5,949 bases of DNA, taken from the NCBI GenBank assembly GCA_016186855.1, contig JACPKT010000042.1, forward strand, positions 1 to 5,949, read 5' to 3'. This DNA comes from Candidatus Iainarchaeum sp. (GTDB lineage: Archaea; Iainarchaeota; Iainarchaeia; Iainarchaeales; GW2011-AR10). The stretch's first letter is position 1. Each line of letters opens with the position of its first letter. The notes under the pieces were generated by a model, which was not told the origin of the DNA, did not search any database, and saw only the letters and a program-made list of their open reading frames with translations. This document shows, piece by piece, positions 1-5,040 of this stretch. A program made the translations under genes and the position numbers.

Positions 1-863
1 GGGTTTCTTTTGTGCGGCATGGTCGAGCTTCCCACTTGTTTTTCTCCAAAGCTTTCAGCAATTTCCCCTATTTCTGTCCTCTGGAGGTGGCGCATGTCAT
101 CTGCAAAATTTGCCAAAACAGTGAATGCTCCAATTAGGGCATTTATCAGGTCCTGCATTGGCTCTGGCGGAACAATTTGGGTCGAAGTGCCTGAAACCTT
201 TAAGCGCAAAATTTTCATCACGCTTGCCTCAAGTTTTCGCGGGTCCTTTACAATTAGTGAAGATGCATTGTAAGAGCCCACTGCGCCGGAAAGTTTCCCG
301 CACAAGTTTTCCTGCGCCCGCACTATTTCCTTTATGCGGTTTCCAAGCCGGTCAACAAATGTTGCCATTGCAAACCCAAAAGTGAGCGGGACAGCGTGTT
401 GCCCGTGGGTTCGTCCAATCTGTAGCGTGCCCTTGTTTTTTAACGCAATGCTTATCCAGGCCTTTTCGAGTGCAATCAGTGCGGGCAGCACAAGTTCTTT
501 TGTTGCGTGCTTGAACCGAACCGCATTTGCGGTGTCAACAATGTCATAAGATGTTGCGCCAAGATGGATGAATTGCCTTGCATCTTTTGGCACTTTTTTT
601 CTCAAAACATTGACAAGAGCTTTTATGTCGTGTTTTGTGACTGCTTCCTCTGCATAAACTTCCCTGGCACTCACTTTTTGGGCAGCCTTTTCCACTGCAG
701 CAAAAACAGAATAAGGGCATGCTTTTTGCTTTGCAAGAGCTTTAACCAGTGCAGCCTCAACTTGTGCCTGGTATTTTATGCGCGCATTCTCGCTCAAATA
801 GCCTGCAAATTTTTCATTGTAATACCTGTAATCTAAGGGGGACAAAAAATCAAACTTATCCAT
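1..863 (-). CDS. purB: adenylosuccinate lyase PurB (5' part, cut by window edge)
   Basis: Adenylosuccinate lyase removes fumarate from SAICAR and from adenylosuccinate, acting twice in purine and AMP synthesis in the cytoplasm. I translated the minus strand by hand from ATG at 863-861 and obtained 287 open residues. Visible family motifs are TKHDIKA (residues 76-82; His78), HLGATSYDIVDT (100-111), GRTHGQHA (150-157; His153 matches the catalytic acid) and GSSTMPHKRN (278-287). The last is the fumarate-lyase superfamily signature loop, and one of Ser279/Ser280 is the expected catalytic base. Archaeal and Bacillus-type PurB proteins have about 430-460 residues, so roughly a third is missing beyond base 1. 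That is a window effect, not a truncation. ATG lies about 26 bp from a TATA-like element, with no Shine-Dalgarno site, so the mRNA is probably leaderless. The family call is very secure. Argininosuccinate lyase is less likely because of the TKHD and SSTMPHKRN forms. Confidence 0.95.
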   Translation of the reverse strand, partial: MDKFDFLSPLDYRYYNEKFAGYLSENARIKYQAQVEAALVKALAKQKACPYSVFAAVEKAAQKVSAREVYAEEAVTKHDIKALVNVLRKKVPKDARQFIHLGATSYDIVDTANAVRFKHATKELVLPALIALEKAWISIALKNKGTLQIGRTHGQHAVPLTFGFAMATFVDRLGNRIKEIVRAQENLCGKLSGAVGSYNASSLIVKDPRKLEASVMKILRLKVSGTSTQIVPPEPMQDLINALIGAFTVLANFADDMRHLQRTEIGEIAESFGEKQVGSSTMPHKRN

Positions 864-885
864 AAAGAATTAATATAATAATCAA

Positions 886-898
886 ATAAAAAGCCTTT
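886..898 (-). promoter_or_regulatory. archaeal BRE/TATA promoter of purB
   Basis: Read on the minus strand, this is AAAAGG (BRE-like) followed by CTTTTTAT (TATA-like, 893-886). The box centre is about 26.5 bp upstream of the A of the purB ATG at 863. In archaea transcription normally starts about 25 bp past the box, so the start should fall on or beside the start codon. No Shine-Dalgarno sequence is present between them, which agrees with a leaderless transcript. Confidence 0.6.
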
Positions 899-933
899 TC
901 TTGGGCAAAAAAATAATTTCAACTCGATTAATC

Positions 934-948
934 AAAAGGCTTTTATAG
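934..948 (+). promoter_or_regulatory. archaeal BRE/TATA promoter of the DUF4013-like gene
   Basis: AAAAGG (934-939) followed by CTTTTATAG (940-948) is a good archaeal BRE/TATA pair. It is nearly identical to, and in mirror orientation with, the purB promoter element 40 bp away. The predicted transcription start is near 970, leaving a leader of about 20 nt that carries a GGTGG ribosome binding site at 980-984, 6 bases before ATG 991. Unlike its neighbour, this transcript therefore appears to have a leader. Confidence 0.6.
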
Positions 949-990
949 AGTTTTAATTCTTTAATAATTGATAAAAATTGGTGGATTTGA

Positions 991-1659
991 ATGGACTATG
1001 CTTCTGCAATCAAAAGGCCGTTTGAGGACAAAAAAAATATTTTTATTTCGTTTTTAATTTCAGTTGTGGCAATAATTGTTTTTCCGCTCTGGCTTTTGTT
1101 CTTGGGCTATGCAGCACATGCAGCAAAAAATGCCCTTGAAAGGAAAAAAGAACTTCCAAAATGGAATGTTGCAATGTTTCTGGATTATCTAATCAAAGGA
1201 ATTCTTATCATTCTAATAAAACTAATTTACACCATTGCAGGGGTTATAGTATTGGCATTTTCAGTTGGAAGTGCCATCGTAGGGGTTTTAAACAGTGGCG
1301 GTGACACTACTCTTTTGAGTCAGACAATTTTAGGCGCTGGATTTGTTGGATTAATCGGCGTGCTGCTTTTTGTTCTTGGAGCACTGTTAGCCCCAATGGC
1401 AATTATGAGTTATTTAAAGTCAAACAAGTTTTTGGACGCGTTTGCAGTTGGAAAAATTTTTTCAAAAACTTTTAGCTCAAAATTTTTTGTCTCTCTTGTG
1501 GTTTTGCTTGCCTATTTTTTTGTGCTATTTAATTTCGTTGCCATAATCGCGCTTTTGACTTTTGGAATCGGCTTATTGCTCTACCCACTGGCATTTGCCT
1601 ACTTTCTTTCAGTAAGCGGTTACGAGATTTTTGCAGAAACATATAACGAAACACCGTAA
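991..1659 (+). CDS. DUF4013-like polytopic membrane protein
   Basis: A 222-residue integral membrane protein of unknown function. Hydrophobic segments lie at about 18-46, 66-98, 113-141 and 164-209. The last is long enough for two passes, so five or six membrane spans are likely. Between the first two segments is the pattern GYAAHAAKNALERKKELPKW (39-58). It resembles the 'GY..R..R.....LPeW' element of the DUF4013 family, which is widespread in archaea and some bacteria; DUF4013 is my recognition from this motif and topology, not a search result. No signal peptide, catalytic motif or transport signature is visible. The ATG at 991 is supported by a GGTGG site 6 bases upstream and by a TATA box placing transcription start near 970. 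It is divergent from purB and followed by the tRNA-Ser unit, so it appears monocistronic. Confidence 0.85.
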   Translation: MDYASAIKRPFEDKKNIFISFLISVVAIIVFPLWLLFLGYAAHAAKNALERKKELPKWNVAMFLDYLIKGILIILIKLIYTIAGVIVLAFSVGSAIVGVLNSGGDTTLLSQTILGAGFVGLIGVLLFVLGALLAPMAIMSYLKSNKFLDAFAVGKIFSKTFSSKFFVSLVVLLAYFFVLFNFVAIIALLTFGIGLLLYPLAFAYFLSVSGYEIFAETYNETP

Positions 1660-1666
1660 CGACCCG

Positions 1667-1700
1667 CTTTTACCTTTTTAAAAACACTTTTCTATTTTAT
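1667..1700 (+). terminator. T-rich termination region after the membrane-protein gene
   Basis: Eight bases past the TAA stop come successive T runs (CTTTT, CTTTTT, CTTTTCT, TTTTATTT) with no hairpin. Archaeal RNA polymerase commonly terminates at such oligo-T tracts, so this is a plausible 3' end. The same stretch holds a TATA-like element for the downstream tRNA, so the two functions would overlap. Confidence 0.35.
1674..1684 (+). promoter_or_regulatory. probable TATA box of the tRNA-Ser unit
   Basis: CCTTTTTAAAA is the best TATA-like element upstream of the tRNA and predicts a start near 1705. A second candidate, TATTTTAT at 1692-1699, would start near 1722. Either leaves a long 5' leader (about 67-84 nt) before the mature tRNA, which is unusual for an archaeal tRNA. 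Confidence 0.4.
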
Positions 1701-1704
1701 TTAG

Positions 1705-1788
1705 TTGTTGCATGGACAGTGCTGTTGAACAAAGTGAGCCAGCGCCATTCCACAGAATGGCGCAAAAGTGCCAGCTGATTTCGCAGCT
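1705..1788 (+). other. structured leader upstream of tRNA-Ser
   Basis: This stretch contains two strong hairpins. One has a perfect 9-bp stem, GCGCCATTC-CACA-GAATGGCGC (1742-1763). The other, CAGCTG-ATTTCG-CAGCTG (1772-1789), ends on the first base of the mature tRNA. CCAGC at 1739-1743 and again at 1771-1775 copies the tRNA's own 3' acceptor strand and could pair with GCTGG at 1789-1793. It may be a processed leader, a small RNA co-transcribed with the tRNA, or a decoy fold. I found no convincing C/D-box pair or H/ACA layout. No protein-coding frame is convincing here. Confidence 0.35.
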
Positions 1789-1874
1789 GCTGGGATGGCG
1801 GAGCCAGGTTTAACGCGCACCGCTCGAGACGGTGTGCCCGAAAGGGCGCGGGGGTTCAAATCCCTCTCCCAGCG
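1789..1874 (+). tRNA. tRNA-Ser (anticodon CGA)
   Basis: A complete 86-nt class II tRNA that decodes UCG. The acceptor stem GCTGGGA (1789-1795) pairs with TCCCAGC (1867-1873), followed by discriminator G1874. The D stem is GCG (1798-1800) with CGC (1814-1816). The anticodon stem CACCG/CGGTG (1818-1822, 1830-1834) encloses loop CTCGAGA with anticodon CGA at 1825-1827. The long variable arm, GCCC-GAAA-GGGC (1836-1847), is the serine hallmark and rules out short-arm isotypes. The T stem GGGGG/CCCTC encloses TTCAAAT. CCA is not encoded, so it must be added by a CCA-adding enzyme. No intron is visible. Confidence 0.95.
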
Positions 1875-2135
1875 TACAAACACTAATTCTCAATTTTAGG
1901 GATACAAAAAACCCTTGCGTGGGTTTACGACGCATATATGCCCTATCTTCGATAGGGCGGTAATATGGAATACATAAAAAGGTCAGCGGTTGCAATACCG
2001 CTTAAGGATGAGTATCCTTGCAAGAACAAATATTGGTTAAGAAAGGAGAGCAGGAAATTTACGGCCGAGAAAAAGTCCTTGAAAGACTACTCAAAAAATT
2101 GTGGTGGGGCGACAAATTTGTTGAAAGTTACAGCA
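1875..2135. other. hairpin-rich intergenic region, candidate structured RNA
   Basis: No recognisable gene accounts for these 261 bases. The first half has four perfect hairpins in about 110 nt: AAACCC/GGGTTT (1909-1926), GCCCTATC/GATAGGGC with a TTC loop (1940-1958), AGCGGT/ACCGCT (1985-2002) and AAGGAT/ATCCTT (2004-2019). That density suggests folded RNA. I looked for RNase P RNA, SRP RNA, 5S rRNA and C/D-box signatures and saw none. Two weak coding possibilities exist. One is ATG 1965, preceded by GGCGGTAAT, a partial ribosome site. The other is a short open stretch in another frame ending at TAG 2144-2146. Neither can be assigned a product. Confidence 0.35.
1906..1926 (-). terminator. hairpin plus T6 tract on the minus strand
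   Basis: Read on the minus strand, AAACCC-ACGCAA-GGGTTT is followed by three more T residues, giving a run of six (1911-1906). It has the form of an intrinsic terminator and would end transcripts running out of the Lrp gene about 210-230 nt past its stop, before they reach the antisense of the tRNA. Archaea mainly rely on the T tract itself. A nearer T6 tract on the same strand (2098-2093) is an alternative. Confidence 0.3.
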
Positions 2136-3122
2136 TTACTTTCTAGCTCCTTTTGGGTAAAAGTCCCATTTGGGTTCATCATAAACTGTGAGAAGTTCAA
2201 AGTCCCGGATTATGTCCGTGAATTTTTCCCGCAGTTTTGAAATTAAATTGTCCAGTTCTTCCCGGCTTGAAACTTCCACTTCAAGGTCAATGTCATGGTC
2301 TCCAAGCAGGTGGGCTGCAAAAATGATGTTTTTGTGCTCGTGTGTAAAATCAAAAAATTCTTTTAGGCGTTTTAGGTTCAGGTAATGCAGCTTTACAATA
2401 ATAATGTTATTAAAGTACCCGATTCTTTTAAGGTTCAAAAGCGCCCCATAGCCCAAAATCGCTTTTGACTGTTCAAGTTTTTTAATTCGTTTAATGATTG
2501 TGTCAGGAGAGCTGCTGAATTTTTTTGAAAACTCCAAAGATGATTCCCTGCTGTTTTCAGAAAGGCTTGATAGAATATTCCTGTCCAAGTCATCTATTTT
2601 CAGTAATTCCTTCGACCCGGCATAAGTGTAAGCCAGTTTCAGTACTGGCTCCTCAATAAGATACGCACGGGTAAAATGGTCAACTTTTTCAACAGTGCAA
2701 ATGTTTTTGTTTAATATGACATTGTCAAAGCGTGAAAGCATTTCCTTAAAAATTTCCCCAAAATGCTTTATGTTTCTTGCAGTAAAGGAAACCACCATAT
2801 CCCAGTGCCCGCGGCATCTGGCAATCCACATTGTAAAAGGGTTTTCCACAAGGTAGTTTACCAGCTCTGTTTCCTTTTCGATTGAAAGATTTTGAAATCT
2901 AAGGTAAAGCCTGAAATTCTCAAAATCAAATTTTGCAGTGTTTATAACCGCATAAAATTTTCTTACAACCCCGCTTTTTTGAAGCCTCCTGATGCGGTAG
3001 GTGACTACCTGCTCTGAAGTTCCTGCCTTTTTTGCAATCCTTGAATTTGTGACTCTAGAGTAAAGGTCAAGTTCGTAAAGGATTTTCTTGTCAATCTTGT
3101 CTAATTTAAACAATTCAGCCAT
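2136..3122 (-). CDS. tandem-duplicated Lrp/AsnC family transcriptional regulator
   Basis: A 328-residue DNA-binding regulator made of two complete Lrp/AsnC units. HTH 1 is at about 7-60 (LDKIDKKILYEL, recognition region GTSEQVVTYRIRRLQKSGVV). RAM/AsnC ligand domain 1 is at about 66-150, with the 'G.WD' element as CRGHWDMVV (103-111). HTH 2 is at about 174-230 (IDDLDRNILSSLSENS, then SSPDTIIKRIKKLEQSKAILGY). RAM 2 is at about 236-316, with LLGDHDIDLEVEV (272-284). Ordinary Lrp proteins have about 150-165 residues and one unit, so this is a fused pair. In HTH 2 the usual Gly after the recognition helix is replaced (QSKAI instead of KSGVV). ATG 3122 lies about 26.5 bp past TTTAAATA, with no ribosome site, suggesting a leaderless mRNA. 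Lrp regulators often control themselves and a divergent neighbour; here that is the dikinase-like operon. The ligand is unknown. Confidence 0.92.
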   Translation of the reverse strand: MAELFKLDKIDKKILYELDLYSRVTNSRIAKKAGTSEQVVTYRIRRLQKSGVVRKFYAVINTAKFDFENFRLYLRFQNLSIEKETELVNYLVENPFTMWIARCRGHWDMVVSFTARNIKHFGEIFKEMLSRFDNVILNKNICTVEKVDHFTRAYLIEEPVLKLAYTYAGSKELLKIDDLDRNILSSLSENSRESSLEFSKKFSSSPDTIIKRIKKLEQSKAILGYGALLNLKRIGYFNNIIIVKLHYLNLKRLKEFFDFTHEHKNIIFAAHLLGDHDIDLEVEVSSREELDNLISKLREKFTDIIRDFELLTVYDEPKWDFYPKGARK

Positions 3123-3144
3123 ATTTTTATAATTTAAGAAAATC

Positions 3145-3152
3145 TATTTAAA
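3145..3152 (-). promoter_or_regulatory. TATA box of the Lrp-type regulator gene
   Basis: On the minus strand this reads TTTAAATA, a good archaeal TATA element. Its centre is about 26.5 bp from the A of ATG 3122, the same distance as at purB, so transcription should start at the start codon. The surrounding sequence is very AT-rich, which lowers certainty about the exact box. Confidence 0.5.
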
Positions 3153-3167
3153 TTTATCGTAATTATA

Positions 3168-3198
3168 AAAAAATTTAAAATATGATTTTAAATTTTTT
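3168..3198. promoter_or_regulatory. perfect 14-3-14 inverted repeat, candidate operator
   Basis: AAAAAATTTAAAAT (3168-3181), spacer ATG, then ATTTTAAATTTTTT (3185-3198) is a perfect inverted repeat. Its right arm contains the likely TATA box of the plus-strand operon. A dimeric or tandem Lrp protein bound here would block TBP on that promoter while leaving the regulator's own TATA box 16 bp away. The use of only A and T raises the chance of coincidence, and the DNA would also be intrinsically curved. Confidence 0.45.
3187..3194 (+). promoter_or_regulatory. TATA box of the dikinase-like operon
   Basis: TTTAAATT, within the longer ATTTTAAAT stretch, is centred about 26.5 bp before the A of ATG 3217. 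No Shine-Dalgarno sequence lies between them, so the first gene is probably translated from a leaderless mRNA. A small dyad, ACAGCATACTGT (3203-3214), lies just before the predicted start and may be part of the control region. Confidence 0.5.
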
Positions 3199-3216
3199 AA
3201 AGACAGCATACTGTTT

Positions 3217-3537
3217 ATGGTTAACAAGTTAATTTACGGTGACCAGATTGAGGTCACAGTTGACACAAGCAAATTAAAGCTCCTTACAAGAAGGGAGATT
3301 GCAACAGAAGAAATCAGAAGGTACTGGAGAGTAAGGGGTTTTCAGTCAAAAGCCGTCTTTGGAGGCACCCTAACACTTGGAAGCATTTTTCTTTCCGTTT
3401 ACCTGCACGTGGCATTTGTCCTACTTGTATTGTTTTTTGGAAAGTATGCCTTTGACAACCAGTTCAGGTACGGTTACGAGAAAAAGATTGAAGAAGAACT
3501 TGGCTCAAAGCACATGGTGAGGATTGATAAGGCATGA
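3217..3537 (+). CDS. small membrane protein, first gene of the dikinase-like operon
   Basis: A 106-residue protein I do not recognise. Residues 1-45 are hydrophilic, with a basic patch (TRREIATEEIRRYWRVRGFQ, 24-43). One continuous hydrophobic stretch follows at about 46-78, long enough for a tight two-span hairpin or one long helix, and then a charged tail (79-106). The basic patch before the membrane segment suggests that the N terminus is cytoplasmic. No catalytic or binding motif is visible. ATG 3217 fits a leaderless start. Its TGA overlaps the ATG of the next gene (ATGA, 3534-3537), so the two are probably translationally coupled. It could anchor or recruit the soluble phosphohistidine protein encoded next; that is inference from gene order. 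Confidence 0.8.
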   Translation: MVNKLIYGDQIEVTVDTSKLKLLTRREIATEEIRRYWRVRGFQSKAVFGGTLTLGSIFLSVYLHVAFVLLVLFFGKYAFDNQFRYGYEKKIEEELGSKHMVRIDKA

Positions 3538-5039
3538 AATGGAAAGTAATAGTTGAGGATGACAAGGTAAACCTTTTTCCGTTTATTTACTGGCCTGATG
3601 CTTACAGCAGCGGCTGGAAGGAAATAATAGGAAAAAACCTGCAAAACACCCTTCTTGAATTCAGGAACTCAAAATTCAGATACTGCATTGACAAAATGGA
3701 GTGGAAGGAAATGGCGGAAATGGTTTTTTCAAGAATAAAAAACAGCAATTTTGGAGAAAAAATCATTGAAATGAACAAGGAAAGTGTGCTTGGCCTTTAC
3801 AACTATTGCAGGGAAATTCATGAAAAGGATTTTTCTTTCCACACAAACGCTGAATTAAAGGAAGTCAATGAAAATTACTCAAAAAAAATGATTGAGGCAA
3901 ACAGGGCAGGGCTTTTTATCAGCATTTTAGAGTATGAAAACAACATTCTCTCAGACAACCTTGAAAACTATTTAAAAGAACAGAGAGAAAAAATCGGTCT
4001 TCAAATAAATGTTCCAGAAGCTTTTGCAATGCTAATTACGCCGCGAAAGGACAATTTTACCCAACAGGAAATTGAAAACTATCACAAGCTATTAAAAGAG
4101 TTCAAGGAAAATAAGAAAATTGTACAAAGAAAAAATGACTCTCCAAAAAGACTTTTAGGCTTCATTGAAAAAAGCTTTCCAAAATTTTTTGAAAAAATAA
4201 GACAGCACGCCAAAAACTATTGCTGGATTAGATACAACTATGAGGGTCCTGCTTTTACTGAAAAAGAATTGGCACAAAAATTGGCAAATGACACAATTTC
4301 TGGGAAAAAAATTCCAAAAAGAATTTCAAAAGAAGAGCTTGCAAAAGAACAGGAAAAACTTGCAGAAAGGCTAAAAATTGATGAAAAACACAGAAGGCTT
4401 TTTTCACTTACAATGGAATACATGTACTGGAAAACCCTTAGAAGGGATGTACAGTCTTTTGCATTTTTTGTGTTTGAGACATTCCAGAACGAAGTTGTTA
4501 AAAGGTTTGGATTTTCACTCAAAGAAACACGACAACTGCACTACAATGAAATGAATGCGCTTTTGGACGGCAAAAAAATTGAAAAAGAATCACTGCAGGA
4601 AAGACAGAAGCATTCGGTTTACATTCTTGAAAACGGAAAAACTTCTCTTTTGTCAGGAAACGATGCGCTGGAAAAATCAAGGGAAATCCAAGAAGAAGAG
4701 CTTGACTTACAGGCAAAAATACTCAAAGGAAATTGTGCAATGCCTGGAAAAGTGGTGGGTTTTGCAAAAGTGATTAACACCCAGGACCAGTTTTTCAAGC
4801 TGCAGGAAAATGACATACTTGTCTCTTTTGCAACAACCCCTGACATGACTGCAATAATAAAAAAGGCAGGGGCGATAGTGACAGACCAAGGAGGAATAAC
4901 CTGCCACGCTGCAATCATTTCAAGGGAGCTTAAAATCCCATGCGTTGTTGGCACAAAAATTGCTACAAAAATAATCAAGGATGGGGAAAGAATAGAAGTT
5001 GACGCTTCAGACGGAACAGTAAAAAGGTTGGAGGATTAA
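3534..5039 (+). CDS. PEP-utilising-enzyme-like protein: helical region plus C-terminal phosphohistidine swivel domain
   Basis: A 501-residue protein. Residues 399-500 form a PEP-utilising 'mobile' domain (GNCAMPGKVVGFAKVI at the start). Its catalytic segment is GAIVTDQGGITCHAAIISRE, with the phospho-accepting His458 (codon 4905-4907), followed by LKIPCVVGT. The TCHAAI form is that of PEP synthase rather than PPDK. In the family this His takes phosphate from the ATP-grasp domain and swings to the acceptor site. Residues 1-398 are charged and mostly helical with no domain I can name. The part at 285-385 resembles the helical region preceding the swivel domain in rifampicin phosphotransferase-like and archaeal PEP-synthase-like proteins. 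The ATP-grasp domain and the PEP-binding TIM barrel are both absent. A separate ATP-grasp gene lies 0.6 kb downstream. The start overlaps the preceding stop, with GGTGAGG 11 bases upstream. The acceptor is unknown. Confidence 0.88.
   Translation: MKWKVIVEDDKVNLFPFIYWPDAYSSGWKEIIGKNLQNTLLEFRNSKFRYCIDKMEWKEMAEMVFSRIKNSNFGEKIIEMNKESVLGLYNYCREIHEKDFSFHTNAELKEVNENYSKKMIEANRAGLFISILEYENNILSDNLENYLKEQREKIGLQINVPEAFAMLITPRKDNFTQQEIENYHKLLKEFKENKKIVQRKNDSPKRLLGFIEKSFPKFFEKIRQHAKNYCWIRYNYEGPAFTEKELAQKLANDTISGKKIPKRISKEELAKEQEKLAERLKIDEKHRRLFSLTMEYMYWKTLRRDVQSFAFFVFETFQNEVVKRFGFSLKETRQLHYNEMNALLDGKKIEKESLQERQKHSVYILENGKTSLLSGNDALEKSREIQEEELDLQAKILKGNCAMPGKVVGFAKVINTQDQFFKLQENDILVSFATTPDMTAIIKKAGAIVTDQGGITCHAAIISRELKIPCVVGTKIATKIIKDGERIEVDASDGTVKRLED
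5030..5034 (+). promoter_or_regulatory. Shine-Dalgarno site of the HAD gene
   Basis: GGAGG ends 6 bases before ATG 5041 and lies inside the last codons of the upstream gene, whose TAA is one base from the ATG. It fixes the start and indicates translation from the shared operon mRNA. Confidence 0.7.
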
Positions 5040-5040
5040 A

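Noticed and set aside
10..836. Several plus-strand open frames opposite purB
   Set aside because: All are antisense to a continuous 287-residue PurB translation with every catalytic motif in place.
1705..1788. C/D-box or H/ACA guide RNA upstream of the tRNA
   Set aside because: A CTGA at 1775-1778 and a GTGAG near 1734 are present, but there is no proper RTGATGA box or C'/D' pair, and no H/ACA pocket with an ACA at the right distance.
1701..1995. Minus-strand open frames of about 60 residues across the tRNA (containing WERDLNPR and GEGFEPP)
   Set aside because: These strings are the well-known translation artefact of the antisense strand of a tRNA T arm and acceptor stem. The frames are shadows of tRNA-Ser(CGA).
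1875..2135. RNase P RNA, SRP RNA or 5S rRNA
   Set aside because: Isolated look-alike words occur (GAGAAAAAGTCC, GGAGAGCAGG), but the universally conserved cores and closing helices of these RNAs are absent.
1965..2240. Plus-strand 91-residue open frame starting at ATG 1965
   Set aside because: Its last third is antisense to the well-supported end of the Lrp-type gene, it resembles no family I know, and its first part crosses two perfect hairpins. Only the remote chance of a frameshifted remnant is kept as a finding.
4238..4978. Minus-strand and out-of-frame plus-strand open frames within the 501-residue gene
   Set aside because: They lie opposite or across a clear domain-bearing frame. Their compositions (runs of Ser, Cys and Phe) are those of antisense translation of Lys/Glu-rich sequence.
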